64,000 nt of DNA from Chloroflexi bacterium UBA5189 (GCA_002413045.1 DHWF01000051.1:97950-161949); one strand, 5' to 3'. Counted from the stretch's first letter, positions 40,655 through 49,321 are shown. A program made the numbers and translations. The notes: generated by a model not told the origin, from the letters alone.

Positions 40655-42112
40655 ATGACGCCTCCAATCGAGCTGCTCGACGTCCTGAAGGGCGGCCTGC
40701 CGCCGACCAACGGCCCCAGGCGCCACGTCGTGATCGTCGGGGCCGGGATCGCGGGCCTGACGGCGGGGATGCTGCTCAAGGAGGCCGGCCACCAGGTCAC
40801 GATCCTCGAGGCGCGCAACCGCCTCGGCGGCCGGATCTATACGTACCGCGGCTTCGCAGGCACGATGTACGGCGAGTTCGGGGCGATGCGCTTCCCGCGC
40901 CAGCATCGGCTCGCGCAACACCTGATCCACGAGCGGTTCAAGCTGCCGACGAAGCCGTTCGGCATGGAGGACCAGGACACCTTCGTCTACCTCCACGGCA
41001 AGGCCGTCCGGCGAAGCGAGTTCAGCGCGACGAGCTTCGACTTCCACCTGTCGCCCGGCGAGCTGGGCAAGGATCCGGCCAGGATCCTCCACGACGCGAT
41101 GCAGCCGCTGATCGACGTGGTCGGGCAGCCGAACGGGTGGCAGCAGGTCATCGACCAGTTCGATCGGTATTCGCTCCTGGGCTACCTGCTCGAACGCGGC
41201 GTCAGCGAGCACGCACTGTGGCTGCTGGGGCCCTTGTTCAATCTCGAAGGCCGGTTCCACTTCTCGCTCGTCGAGTGGTTCGCCCACTGGTACGACGACG
41301 TGTTCGGCGACCTCGAGTACATCGATGCCGGCGCGGACACACTCCCCCACGCGTTCGCCCCGATTCTCATGGACGACACGCGCCTCGGCGCCGAGGTGCA
41401 TGCGATCCACCAGGGCCGCGACGGGATCACCGTCCACTTCAAGGACAGCGTCGGGACCGAGGGCAAGGTGAGCGCGGACGAGTGCATCCTCACGGTCCCG
41501 CTCGTGCTGCTGCGGCACATGGAGATCAACGGCCTCGACGTCGACAAGTGGTTCACGATTCGGAACGTCTACTACGGCCGCGCGCACAAGATCTTCATGC
41601 AGTTCAGCCGGCGCTGGTGGGTCGACGACTACGCGATCGACCACGGCGTCACGGTGACCGACCTCGCGATCCGCAACGTCGTCTACACACCGGCGGGCCA
41701 GGACCCGTCGATCGCGAAGGGCGTGATCATCGCGTCCTACGCCTGGGAACAGGATTCGATGGCGTATTCGATGCTCGACGAATCGCAGCGCATCGCGCAG
41801 GCGCTCGAGGACCTCGCGAAGATCCATCCCGAGGCGGAGACGACGTTCGAGTTCGGGATCTCGCACGACTGGGCGCTGGACCGCCACGGCGGGGGCATCG
41901 GTCCCCTCTTCCGCCCGTTCGAGATGGCGGGCAAGTTCTTCGACGACATCACCCGCCCGGTCAACCGCCTCTGGTTCGCCGGCGACGCGTGCAGCCGCCT
42001 CTCGCGCCGGTGGATCGAGGGCGCCATCTCATCCGGCGTCATCAACGCCTACGCCATCAATGCCGGCCTCCGCAACGAGCTTCCGACCGTCGAGAGCGCC
42101 CAGCCGATTTGA
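40655..42112 (+). CDS. Flavin monoamine oxidase family protein
   Basis: A 485-residue FAD enzyme of the amine oxidase superfamily. The dinucleotide fold is HVVIVGAGIAGLTAGMLLKE near residues 24-43 with the GxGxxG, followed by EARNRLGGRIYTY near 52-64 and the FAD-binding GEFGAMRFP. The C-terminal FAD signature is RLWFAGDACSRLSRRWIEGA near residue 435. It oxidises an amine, amino acid or related compound to an imine. The substrate is not predictable. Cytoplasmic, single gene, leaderless. Confidence 0.85.
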   Translation: MTPPIELLDVLKGGLPPTNGPRRHVVIVGAGIAGLTAGMLLKEAGHQVTILEARNRLGGRIYTYRGFAGTMYGEFGAMRFPRQHRLAQHLIHERFKLPTKPFGMEDQDTFVYLHGKAVRRSEFSATSFDFHLSPGELGKDPARILHDAMQPLIDVVGQPNGWQQVIDQFDRYSLLGYLLERGVSEHALWLLGPLFNLEGRFHFSLVEWFAHWYDDVFGDLEYIDAGADTLPHAFAPILMDDTRLGAEVHAIHQGRDGITVHFKDSVGTEGKVSADECILTVPLVLLRHMEINGLDVDKWFTIRNVYYGRAHKIFMQFSRRWWVDDYAIDHGVTVTDLAIRNVVYTPAGQDPSIAKGVIIASYAWEQDSMAYSMLDESQRIAQALEDLAKIHPEAETTFEFGISHDWALDRHGGGIGPLFRPFEMAGKFFDDITRPVNRLWFAGDACSRLSRRWIEGAISSGVINAYAINAGLRNELPTVESAQPI

Positions 42113-42131
42113 CGAGCACAAGCGCTCGTCA
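42110..42131. terminator. Shared hairpin over both stop codons of convergent genes
   Basis: TGACGAGC (42110-42117) and GCTCGTCA (42124-42131) form an 8-base-pair stem around a 6-base loop. The stem includes the TGA of the amine oxidase and the TGA of the DUF4287 gene on the other strand. Confidence 0.55.
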
Positions 42132-42689
42132 GCCGGCCGCTTCGTAGGCCTCGCGCAGCCAGCCAACGAGCTCTGCGTCGATGTCGTCGAGCGAGCGGAC
42201 GCGGACGCGGTTCGTGAACAGGGCGTTGAACGAATCCGCGTTTTCGAGCCGCGCGTCGTCGGGCGCGTCCGGCAGGATGAGTCCGAGATCGATGTGCTTC
42301 GCGGCGGGCTGGATCATCGCGAACTGCTTCCGGCGCCGGATGCTCACGTAGGCCTTCTTGGGCGCGAGCTCGATGTCGTCACCGAGCGCCCGAACCTGCT
42401 GCATCAGCGCCTCGTGCAGTGGCAGCAGGTGCCGGCGGGACTCGGGGTAGAGCGCGTCTTCAAGTGAGGCCGGAGCAGGTGTGGCGGCAAGCCGGTCGAT
42501 CGCGAAGAGCGCCACGCGGTTCGCCGAGCCGTGGGTCATGCCGTGCTCGCCTTTGAGCATCGCCACGATCTCTCGGTGCCGCCGCAGATCGCTCGCGCGG
42601 ATCACCTCGACCCATTCGTCGATCGAGCGGCCGTACGTCGACTCGATGTTTCGCAGCTGGGACTGGAGCCCCTCGGCGACGGTGGCCAT
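42129..42689 (-). CDS. DUF4287/DUF5655 family protein
   Basis: A 186-residue protein of two uncharacterised domains. Residues 1-55 form DUF4287 (YGRSIDEWVEVIRASDLRRH, then EIVAMLKGEHGMTHGSANRV). Residues 75-180 form DUF5655 (ELAPKKAYVSIRRRKQFAMI, then LFTNRVRVRSLDDIDAELVG). This fusion is common in soil bacteria and its role is unknown. Length is normal. It is read from a leaderless-type promoter at 42696-42701. Confidence 0.82.
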   Translation of the reverse strand: MATVAEGLQSQLRNIESTYGRSIDEWVEVIRASDLRRHREIVAMLKGEHGMTHGSANRVALFAIDRLAATPAPASLEDALYPESRRHLLPLHEALMQQVRALGDDIELAPKKAYVSIRRRKQFAMIQPAAKHIDLGLILPDAPDDARLENADSFNALFTNRVRVRSLDDIDAELVGWLREAYEAAG

Positions 42690-42695
42690 GTTGGC

Positions 42696-42701
42696 AGGAT
42701 A
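42696..42701 (-). promoter_or_regulatory. Leaderless-type -10 box of the DUF4287/DUF5655 gene
   Basis: Minus-strand TATCCT is 6 bases before ATG 42689. Confidence 0.5.
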
Positions 42702-42714
42702 TGCCGCCAGACGC

Positions 42715-42873
42715 TTATCCGATGTGGTTCAGTGCGTCGAGCGCGAGCGCCTTGTCGGCGGCTTCGATGGAGTCGGCCGTGGCATTCGACCCGAGGACCG
42801 CGGCGATTGTGTAGACCCCCCTTCGATTGCGCTTGTAGCAGCAGGGCCCGATCGATGCGTTGCAGCCCGCCAG
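42715..42873 (-). other. In-frame coding-like extension after the lipoprotein stop
   Basis: After the TGA of the lipoprotein (42874-42876), the same frame continues for 52 codons with high third-position GC and a protein-like sequence (LAGCNASIGPCCYKRN, then IAAVLGSNATADSIEAADKA and LALDALNHIG) to TAA at 42715-42717. No start codon other than CTG lies at its beginning. It may be the severed tail of the lipoprotein (nonsense mutation), a readthrough extension, or the tail of a lost gene. Confidence 0.45.
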
Positions 42874-43257
42874 TCAGCCCTCGATTTCCGAGTAGATCAC
42901 CGCACCGGTGTCCCGATCGATGACCAGCTCCATCGTCACCAGCCCGCACGGAAGCAGCGCCGTGTCGGCACACGGCTGCTGCACGAATCCGCGGATGTCG
43001 ACGGCCCACGCTGGACGCACCCGACGGGCTGCCTCCCTGGCGATCATGTCGTCCGTGAGCGAGGGAGGGGGCCCGTTGAAGATCTGCCCTGCGGCGCCCT
43101 CACGCACGTCGAGGATCGTGATCGGCGCGGAGAGGCCGGCGATCCGCTCGACGGCCGTGATCGCGTCCGATCTGTTCCGGATCGATCCCGGCGCACATCC
43201 GGCGATGACCATCGCGGTCCCGAGCGCGACGGCGAGCGTTGCAGATCGTCCTCGCAT
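42874..43257 (-). CDS. Small lipoprotein of unknown family, possibly truncated
   Basis: A 127-residue lipoprotein with signal peptide residues 1-20 and lipobox VIAGC (Cys21). The mature part has a DAITAVERIAGL helix and a last strand VTMELVIDRDTGAVIYSEIEG, a PepSY/DUF-like beta pattern I cannot assign firmly. ATG 43257 is chosen because the frame upstream (to 43827) does not fit a signal peptide. After its TGA the same frame stays coding-like for 52 codons, so it may once have been about 180 residues. It diverges from the two-component genes. Confidence 0.6.
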   Translation of the reverse strand: MRGRSATLAVALGTAMVIAGCAPGSIRNRSDAITAVERIAGLSAPITILDVREGAAGQIFNGPPPSLTDDMIAREAARRVRPAWAVDIRGFVQQPCADTALLPCGLVTMELVIDRDTGAVIYSEIEG

Positions 43258-43344
43258 TGCCGAAACGCTGCGGCCATCGGGTCCAGGCGTCGATCCGTGG
43301 AATCCCGGAGTGGAGATGGGTGGCTGGACTGCGATGATGCGCCG

Positions 43345-43989
43345 GTGATTCCCGGTAGCGAGATCCGGCTCGCGGTAGTCGACGATCACCCCGTGATCGC
43401 GCGGGCGATCGAGGCCGCGGTGCTCGATTCGGCGGAGCACGACATCCGGCTCGTGGGCGTGGCCCGCACGCCGGAGGACGGGATCGAGCTCGTCTCGCGA
43501 GCGGGCGCCGACGCTCCCGACGTCGTGCTGTGCGACGTCCAGCTCCAGTCCGGCACCGATGGGCTCCGGGTCGTTGACGCCGCCACGGCGGCGGGCTGCC
43601 GCGCGATCGTGCTGACCTCGTTCGATCGCTCCTCGCTGATGCGGGCGGCGTTCGAGCGCGGGGCCGCGGGCTTCCTGGACAAGGGCGCCGAGATGAACGT
43701 GATCCTCGCGGCCGTGCGCAGCGTCGCGTCCGGCGGCACCGCGTTCTCCTCGGCGGTCCTCGATGCGGCGCGCTACGGGCCGAAGCCGCCATCGGATCGC
43801 GAGGTCGCCGTCCTCACCGAGCTCCACAAGGGCGCGACGAGCGACGAGATCGGGGCACGGCTCGGCATCTCATCGCGGACGGTGGAGAGCCACCTGCGCC
43901 GCCTGTTCGACCGATACGGCGTCCTGTCGCGGACCGAGCTCGCGGTGCTCGCGCTCCGCGAGGGCTGGATCGACTCCGGCCGGGGTTGA
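43345..43989 (+). CDS. NarL/LuxR-family response regulator
   Basis: A 214-residue response regulator. The receiver domain has the acidic pair Asp13-Asp14, phospho-acceptor Asp64 in VVLCDVQL, Thr91 in IVLTSFD and Lys113 in FLDKGAE. The LuxR helix-turn-helix is at residues ~150-205 (DREVAVLTELHKGATSDEIG, then ISSRTVESHLRRLFDRYGV). Start GTG 43345 because the acidic pair must follow closely; the open frame upstream is a shadow of other genes. The stop overlaps the kinase start. Confidence 0.9.
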   Translation: MIPGSEIRLAVVDDHPVIARAIEAAVLDSAEHDIRLVGVARTPEDGIELVSRAGADAPDVVLCDVQLQSGTDGLRVVDAATAAGCRAIVLTSFDRSSLMRAAFERGAAGFLDKGAEMNVILAAVRSVASGGTAFSSAVLDAARYGPKPPSDREVAVLTELHKGATSDEIGARLGISSRTVESHLRRLFDRYGVLSRTELAVLALREGWIDSGRG

Positions 43990-45347
43990 TGGCCGGGACG
44001 CCACGCCTCGGCACGGCCGGCGCATCCAGCCGCGCGTTGCCGGCGGCGCTTGCGCTCGCGCTCGTCGTCGTGAGCGCCGCGGTCGCGCTGCGCCTGCTCG
44101 ACATCGCGGCTGGTCGGTTTCCGTTCGGGACGGCCTGGTTCCCAGCCCTGTTCGCCGCCGGTGGGCTGATCGCCGCGGCGCTGCTCGTCCGGCGTGCGCC
44201 CGCGCTCGCCTGGTTCGCGATGGTGGCGGCATCGGCGATCGGGGCGATCGAGGTGGTCGGCGTCGTTCGGGACCGGCAGGCGACGGCAACGGCCCGCGAC
44301 TGGCTGGTCGAGGTGGCCGTCGCCGTGGCGGCACTCGTGCTCGCCGCCGGGGTGGCCGCCGCGTACGCCTCCCGCACGCCGACCGGGATGGCCCATCCCA
44401 CGCGGGCGAGGCTCTGGCGGCTTCTCGTCGTGGCTGGTTTTGGCATCGTGGTGGTTGCCGGCGCACTCGCCGTCGGCGCGGCTTCGAGCCTGGTTGCATC
44501 CGGATTCGCCACCGACGCCGGCGCCCTTCGATTGGGCGGCCGTGTCGCGGCCGCGTTCATCGGGATTGCGACACTCGGGGGCTTGTGGGCGGACCTGCGT
44601 GACCCGGTGGTGGGGGCACGGGCACGAGGTGGCGGGTTCGCCGGGTTCACGCGGGCCTTCGCCGACGAGCTCCTGCCGACCTCGACCGCGATGCGCCGCC
44701 GAGGTGTCGAAGACGAACGGGCCCGGCTCGCGGCAGAGCTCCACGCCCGTGTGCTGCCCGACTTGCGGCGAGCCGCGGCGGCCGCCGAGGCAACCGGCAC
44801 GGCATCAGATCCGCTGGCGGTGGGCCTGCGGCACGCCGTCGAGGACGTCGAGGAGCTGATGCACGGCCGTCAGTCGGTCGTGCTCGACGAGTACGGACTC
44901 GTCGCGGCGCTGGAGTGGCTCGCCGAGCGCACCCAGCAGCGCCGGCCGCTCGTCGTCGATCTCGAGCTCGACGGCGCCGCCGTCGATGACCCCAGCGCGG
45001 TCACGAAGCCGGTCGCGCAAGCCGCGTTCCGCGTCGCCCAGCTCGCCGTCGACAACGTCGTTCGCCACGCGAGCGCGACGCGGGTTGTGCTGCGGCTCAC
45101 GGTCGACGCGGCGCGGATCGAGCTGGCCATCCAGGATGACGGGACGGGCATCGAACCCAGTGGCGGCCGGGGGCCCCGAGCCGGTCGCGGCCTGGTCGAC
45201 ATGCGCGCCGCCGCGGCCGGTATCGGCGCGATCCTGCGAGTCGAGCGTCGTGAACCCGGGACGCTCGTCGACCTCGTGCTGGAGCGTGGCGCCGACACCA
45301 AAGGTGGCGCAAGAGGCGCTGATGCCGGAGCGTCTACTCCGCGCTGA
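43989..45347 (+). CDS. Sensor histidine kinase (NarX/DesK type)
   Basis: A 452-residue membrane kinase. About six hydrophobic segments occupy residues 16-185. The HisKA_3-type phosphorylation box follows (ERARLAAELHARVLPDL with His252). The HATPase domain has N-box QLAVDNVVRHASATRVVLRL near 355 and G1-type QDDGTGIEP near 384. ATG 43989 shares its A with the response-regulator TGA. The pair forms a complete two-component system; the signal is unknown and no target genes are obvious. Confidence 0.88.
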   Translation: MAGTPRLGTAGASSRALPAALALALVVVSAAVALRLLDIAAGRFPFGTAWFPALFAAGGLIAAALLVRRAPALAWFAMVAASAIGAIEVVGVVRDRQATATARDWLVEVAVAVAALVLAAGVAAAYASRTPTGMAHPTRARLWRLLVVAGFGIVVVAGALAVGAASSLVASGFATDAGALRLGGRVAAAFIGIATLGGLWADLRDPVVGARARGGGFAGFTRAFADELLPTSTAMRRRGVEDERARLAAELHARVLPDLRRAAAAAEATGTASDPLAVGLRHAVEDVEELMHGRQSVVLDEYGLVAALEWLAERTQQRRPLVVDLELDGAAVDDPSAVTKPVAQAAFRVAQLAVDNVVRHASATRVVLRLTVDAARIELAIQDDGTGIEPSGGRGPRAGRGLVDMRAAAAGIGAILRVERREPGTLVDLVLERGADTKGGARGADAGASTPR

Positions 45348-45699
45348 CCGGGCTGTCGCCCGCGCCATCCTCATCGGCAGGAACCGCCTCGGGGCGCTCG
45401 ACGCGGCTCCGATGGCTGACCTCGACGATCCGCGGCGAACCGTCGCGGTCCTTCCAGCGGGTCTCGAGCTCAACGTCCTCGGTCTCGCTCGTGACCCGGA
45501 CGACCACGACGACCGCCGAGGCGCCCCGTTCCACGGAGGCGATCGATGCCTCGGTGGCAGGGAGCGGCAGGAGCGCCACGACCTCGCCGAGGTTTCGGCG
45601 CAGCTCCTCGCTCAGGAAGCCGATCGCCGTATCGACATCGCCGGCAACCAGCGCGTCGGCAACCTGCTGCGCGCTCGCGCGGACGTCGTCCTCGTTCAT
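45334..45699 (-). CDS. Hypothetical protein, NTF2-like in appearance
   Basis: A 121-residue soluble protein. The N-terminal helix (DDVRASAQQVADALVAGDVD) followed by AIGFLSEELRRNLGEV and the strand pattern ASAVVVVVRVTSETEDVELE, then WKDRDGSPRIVEV, resembles a cone-shaped NTF2-like fold, but no motif is decisive. It overlaps the kinase gene tail to tail by 14 bases. ATG 45699 has a TAGGAT box 6 bases upstream. Confidence 0.55.
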   Translation of the reverse strand: MNEDDVRASAQQVADALVAGDVDTAIGFLSEELRRNLGEVVALLPLPATEASIASVERGASAVVVVVRVTSETEDVELETRWKDRDGSPRIVEVSHRSRVERPEAVPADEDGAGDSPVSAE

Positions 45700-45705
45700 C
45701 GGCCC

Positions 45706-45711
45706 ATCCTA
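45706..45711 (-). promoter_or_regulatory. Leaderless-type -10 box for the gene at 45699
   Basis: Minus-strand TAGGAT is 6 bases before ATG 45699. Confidence 0.5.
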
Positions 45712-45800
45712 GTGCGCGGCCCCTGCCGCAGAGTTGCAGTCGCATCGCAAACGAGCCGCGTCGAATCGCAGCCCGCTACCCTCGGTATCGAGGAGAGACG

Positions 45801-46304
45801 ATGACCGACCCGATCGACGCTGCCGGCGCCGCACCGCCCGTGCCGCCGTTGGAGGCCGGCCGCTGGCGCGGGGTCCTCGTGCTGGCGTTGCTGATCGGCT
45901 TCCTCGTGGTGGTGCTGTTCACGGTCAAGGACAACACGTCCGCGAGCGACCTCAAGGTCGGCGATTGCTTCGACATTCCCACGGCCATCTCGGTGCAGTC
46001 GGTCACCCATCACACGTGCACGGAACCGCACTCCGCCGAGGCGTTCCTGGTCACGGACTACACCGGGAGCCCGATGGACACCCCGCTCACCCTCCTCCTC
46101 GACGCCTTCGTCCAGGCCAACTGCGACCCTGCGTTCGCGACCTACGTCGGCAAGGCGCTCGCGGACGAACCCGGCCTGTCGATCGGCTACATCTACCCGG
46201 ATGTGGACGCATGGCAGCAGGGCAAGCGCAGCATCACGTGCTACGTTGCGAAGAGCGACCAGAGCTCGATCTCGACCTCGCTCAAGGGATCCGCCGCGCA
46301 GTAG
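45801..46304 (+). CDS. Single-pass membrane protein with septum-formation-like exported domain
   Basis: A 167-residue protein. A Pro/Ala-rich cytoplasmic start is followed by one membrane helix (residues 25-43, VLVLALLIGFLVVVLFTV). Then comes an exported domain with KVGDCFDIPTAISVQSVTHH, CTEPHSAEAFLV and a final Cys pair, as in the septum-formation (PF13845) family described in mycobacteria. GAGGAG precedes ATG 45801. Upstream lie two ATCGCA repeats 21 bases apart (45744 and 45765), a weak echo of the SARP-type array. Role not proven. Confidence 0.72.
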   Translation: MTDPIDAAGAAPPVPPLEAGRWRGVLVLALLIGFLVVVLFTVKDNTSASDLKVGDCFDIPTAISVQSVTHHTCTEPHSAEAFLVTDYTGSPMDTPLTLLLDAFVQANCDPAFATYVGKALADEPGLSIGYIYPDVDAWQQGKRSITCYVAKSDQSSISTSLKGSAAQ

Positions 46305-46961
46305 CTAGCCGGCGTCGCGCCGTCGTGGCGACTCGCGCCGCATCTCGGCGGCGAGGGCCTGCTCACGCGGCGAGCCGGCCGCGAGGCCCGCGATCGTGCC
46401 CTCGAAGTCCGCCTCGCTGCGGTTCTGGGTCAGCTTGCGCTTCGCCTCGAGGCGGGAGATCCGTAGCTCCAGCCCGACGATCGCCCTGATCTGCGTCTCC
46501 ACGTAACCGTCGGGCGCGTCGTCGATCGACCAGGGATCCGTGCGCGCCGCCTCGTGCCGGTCGACGAGCCGGCGCACGTGGGCGAGCAGCCACTCCGGTT
46601 CGGGCCGGAGCGTGATCGTGCCGTGCGCGAGAACCGTGACGTAGTTCCACGTCGGCACGACCTTGCCGGTGCGCCGCTTCTCCTCGTAGAAGGCGGGCGA
46701 GATGTAGGCGTCGGGGCCGTCGAAGATCGCGAGCGCCTCGACCGCTGGATCGATGTCCCGCCACTGTGGATTCGGGCGGGCCAGGTGGCCGCGGAGCGTC
46801 CCGTGCTCGCCGTCGCCGGCATCGAACAGCATCGGCAGGATCGAGGCGCGCAGGCCGTCCGCCGCGAGGGTCACGAGCGTCGCCGGCACGCGCGGCGCAA
46901 GCTCGGCGAGGAGGGCCGCGGGATCGCCGACCTCGAACCGATGGTGTGCGGGCTGGTACAC
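46305..46961 (-). CDS. FMN-binding negative transcriptional regulator (PaiB-like)
   Basis: A 218-residue protein of the PaiB/FMN-binding split-barrel family. The N-terminal YQPAHHRFEVGDPAALLAEL is followed by GTLRGHLARPNPQWRDID near residue 61, PDAYISPAFYEEKRRTGKV near 85-103 and PTWNYVTVLAHG near 104-115. The C-terminal helix (LRISRLEAKRKLTQNRSEAD) is typical. GGGAGG stands before GTG 46961, so the longer frame is rejected. Homologues act as repressors or FMN-binding flavoproteins. It converges with the gene at 45801 with no gap. Confidence 0.85.
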   Translation of the reverse strand: MYQPAHHRFEVGDPAALLAELAPRVPATLVTLAADGLRASILPMLFDAGDGEHGTLRGHLARPNPQWRDIDPAVEALAIFDGPDAYISPAFYEEKRRTGKVVPTWNYVTVLAHGTITLRPEPEWLLAHVRRLVDRHEAARTDPWSIDDAPDGYVETQIRAIVGLELRISRLEAKRKLTQNRSEADFEGTIAGLAAGSPREQALAAEMRRESPRRRDAG

Positions 46962-47044
46962 GTCGGCCTCCCTCGATCCGATTGTGGCATGCGGTCGAAT
47001 CCGGGCCCGCGCGATCGAAGCCGGCCGTGCGATCATCGGCCGGC

Positions 47045-48124
47045 ATGAACGTCCTGCTCTTCCTCGCCGGCCTGATCCTGCTCGGCATCGTCCTGTGGGA
47101 CATCTTCCAGTCGATCGTCGTGCCTCGACCAACGCCGGGCCGGCTCCGGCTCGGGCGCTACCTGATCCCCCCGACGTGGCGGGTCTGGCGCGCCATCGGG
47201 ACGCGGGCTCGCAACCCCCAGGCGACGGACTGGTTCCTGGGCCTGTACGCGCCGGGCGCCGCGATCATCCTGTTCGTCGTCTGGCTCGCGATCATCATCC
47301 TCGCGGACGGCTTGATGCTGTGGGCGCTGCGCGCCGAGATCACGCCCCAGCTCGGTGGGTTCTTCGACGCGCTGTACTTCGCCGGCACGTCTGTCCTGAC
47401 GCTCGGCTTCGGCGAGATCATCGCGAGCGGCGCGGTCTCACGGGTAGTCGTCCTCGTGGCCGCGGCGACCGGCCTCGGCGTCGTGGCGCTCGTGATCACG
47501 TTCATCTTCTCGCTGTTCGCGAACTACCAGCGCCGCGAGGTGCTCGTCGTCACGCTGTCGGCCCGGGCGAAGGCGCCGCCGTCCGCAGCCACGCTGCTCG
47601 AGACCCACGCGCGGCTGGACATGATCGATGAGCTGCCCGGCCTGTTCCGCGAGTGGGAGCGCTGGGCGGCGGAGGTGCTCGACAGCCACGTCGCCTATCC
47701 CCTGCTCGGGTACTTCCGATCGAGCCACGACAACATCAGCTGGATCAGCGCGCTTGGCGCCGTGCTCGATTCGGCCGCGCTCGTGGTCACCACGATCCAG
47801 GGCGTGCCCCGCGGCCAGGCCCACATGATGCTGAAGGTCGGCGCCCACCTCGTCGAGGACATCAGCAACAACCGCGGCGAGATCGGTGAGCCCTCCGAGG
47901 TCGACGAGGCAGGCTTCGCGATCGTCTACGAGCATCTCGCCCGCGTGGGCTACAAGCTGGAGCCACGCGAACGATCCCTCCGGGCATTCGAGCGGGTGCG
48001 CCGGACGTACGCGGGCCGGCTCGAGGCCCTCGCTGCCTTCTGGGCCACGCCGGCACCGCGCTGGAGCGACCACCAGGACGTCATGCCGGGTTCCGCGATT
48101 CATGAGGCGCCTCCCGCCAAGTGA
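47045..48124 (+). CDS. Two-helix ion channel (Ion_trans_2 / potassium-channel-like)
   Basis: A 359-residue membrane protein. A first hydrophobic segment covers residues 1-20, a second ~71-95, a pore loop around 116-122 (SVLTLGFGE), and a third helix ~133-160 (VVVLVAAATGLGVVALVITF). The filter TLGFGE is a relaxed version of the potassium filter TVGYGD, so potassium selectivity is uncertain. Residues 165-359 are a soluble helical domain that I do not recognise. Single gene; a membrane homeostasis role is inferred. Confidence 0.75.
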   Translation: MNVLLFLAGLILLGIVLWDIFQSIVVPRPTPGRLRLGRYLIPPTWRVWRAIGTRARNPQATDWFLGLYAPGAAIILFVVWLAIIILADGLMLWALRAEITPQLGGFFDALYFAGTSVLTLGFGEIIASGAVSRVVVLVAAATGLGVVALVITFIFSLFANYQRREVLVVTLSARAKAPPSAATLLETHARLDMIDELPGLFREWERWAAEVLDSHVAYPLLGYFRSSHDNISWISALGAVLDSAALVVTTIQGVPRGQAHMMLKVGAHLVEDISNNRGEIGEPSEVDEAGFAIVYEHLARVGYKLEPRERSLRAFERVRRTYAGRLEALAAFWATPAPRWSDHQDVMPGSAIHEAPPAK

Positions 48125-48184
48125 GTCGGTGGCGACTGGTTGCCGCCGCCGATCTGACGAGCGTCCGCGCGGCTCAGCCCGGCC

Positions 48185-49114
48185 TCAGCGCAGGATCTCG
48201 ACCGTATCGCCGTCGTCCACCTCGTGGTCGCGCCCGACCCGCTGGCCCTCGAAGCGCGCCGAGGGACCCCAGACCCGCGCGCCGGTGAACGACGTCGCGA
48301 GATCCTGGTGGACCCAGGCCGCGACGTCCTCGACGGTTGCGCCGGGATCCAGCGCGAGTGGCTCCTGGTCGGTCTCGCCGTTCGTCCGCAGGCGGACCCG
48401 AATCAGCCCTGTCAGCCCCCAGGCGGCGGCCCGGAACGCATCGAGACTCGCCTCGTCGATGACCGAGACTGGCACGACCTCGAGGTCCGCAAACGCGGCC
48501 CGCAGTCGCTCGAGGGCGTGGGGCGCGGCTTCATCGAACCGCGTGGCGGCAACGAACGCCGGCTTCTCGATGCCGGCGAGCGCCACCTCGGCGCGAACGG
48601 GCACGAGGTCCCCTGAGTCGGCGTCGGCCCGGGCGCAGTAGATGATCGCGTCGGCCGATCGCAGCACGCCGAGCAGCGCCCGTCCCCCACCCCGATCCTC
48701 GTTGGCGCCCTCGATGAGGCCGGGGATCTCGACGAGCTGAACGAGCACACCACCGATCCGGGTCAGCGCCGGGATCGGGCGAAGGGTCGTGAACGGATAG
48801 TCGCCGGTCTTGATCTGGATCTCGGACAGCGCCTGGAGCAGCGAGGACTTGCCCACGTTGGGCGGTCCCACCAGCGCGATCTGCGCCGCGCCCTCGCGCC
48901 GAACCGAGATCGAGTCGCGGTGGACGGCGTTCGACCGCTGGCGCGACTCCTCGATCTCCGAGGCGAGCCACTTGCGGAGGTCCGCGTATGGACCGTTCTT
49001 GTAGTCCGGCAGCTCCGAGATCAGTGCGTTGACCTCGCGGATCCGGTCCCGGCCTTCTTTCCCTACGAGCCTGCGCTTCGCCACCTGGGCGAAGGTTCGA
49101 TGCGGCATCGGCAT
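48185..49114 (-). CDS. DRG/Obg-like GTPase with TGS domain
   Basis: A 309-residue GTPase. A helical start is followed by the G1 loop GPPNVGKSS at residues 83-91, a switch region with YPFTTLRPIPALTRIGGVLV, and G3 VEIPGLIEGANEDRGGGR (Glu instead of the usual Asp before IPG). The G4 motif NKxD is replaced by ATRFDE near residue 193, so guanine specificity may be reduced. A TGS domain (residues 230-309, GATVEDVAAWVHQDLATSFT) closes it. GGGAG precedes ATG 49114. The order matches eukaryotic-type DRG proteins, which bind ribosomes. Confidence 0.82.
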   Translation of the reverse strand: MPMPHRTFAQVAKRRLVGKEGRDRIREVNALISELPDYKNGPYADLRKWLASEIEESRQRSNAVHRDSISVRREGAAQIALVGPPNVGKSSLLQALSEIQIKTGDYPFTTLRPIPALTRIGGVLVQLVEIPGLIEGANEDRGGGRALLGVLRSADAIIYCARADADSGDLVPVRAEVALAGIEKPAFVAATRFDEAAPHALERLRAAFADLEVVPVSVIDEASLDAFRAAAWGLTGLIRVRLRTNGETDQEPLALDPGATVEDVAAWVHQDLATSFTGARVWGPSARFEGQRVGRDHEVDDGDTVEILR

Positions 49115-49321
49115 GTCGATCTCCCGTTGATCACCGGGGACGACGCGGCGCGCACAGGCAAAAGCTGCAGCAGCGGCTCGCGTCTGTCCCGCCCCTTCCT
49201 CCGACGCTGGTTGTGGAAGGGGCCGATCAGCCGTTCTGCTTGGAGATCGTTGCGGCCCACGCGTCGATCGGACGGCGGACCAGGAGCTCGTTCATCGTCG
49301 GCGAAGGGTACACCGAGGCGG

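Noticed and set aside
42481..43344. Upstream part of a 502-residue open frame ending in the response regulator
   Set aside because: It covers the opposite-strand DUF4287 and lipoprotein genes; the receiver domain starts at 43345.
45744..45770. ATCGCA repeats before the septum-formation-like gene as a third SARP-type array
   Set aside because: Only two copies, 21 bases apart, so they do not fit the 11-base phase of promoters A and B.
49227..49295. 22-codon minus-strand frame (ATG to TGA) in the gap before the ChrB-like gene
   Set aside because: No Shine-Dalgarno, no -10 box and no recognisable sequence; too short to support.
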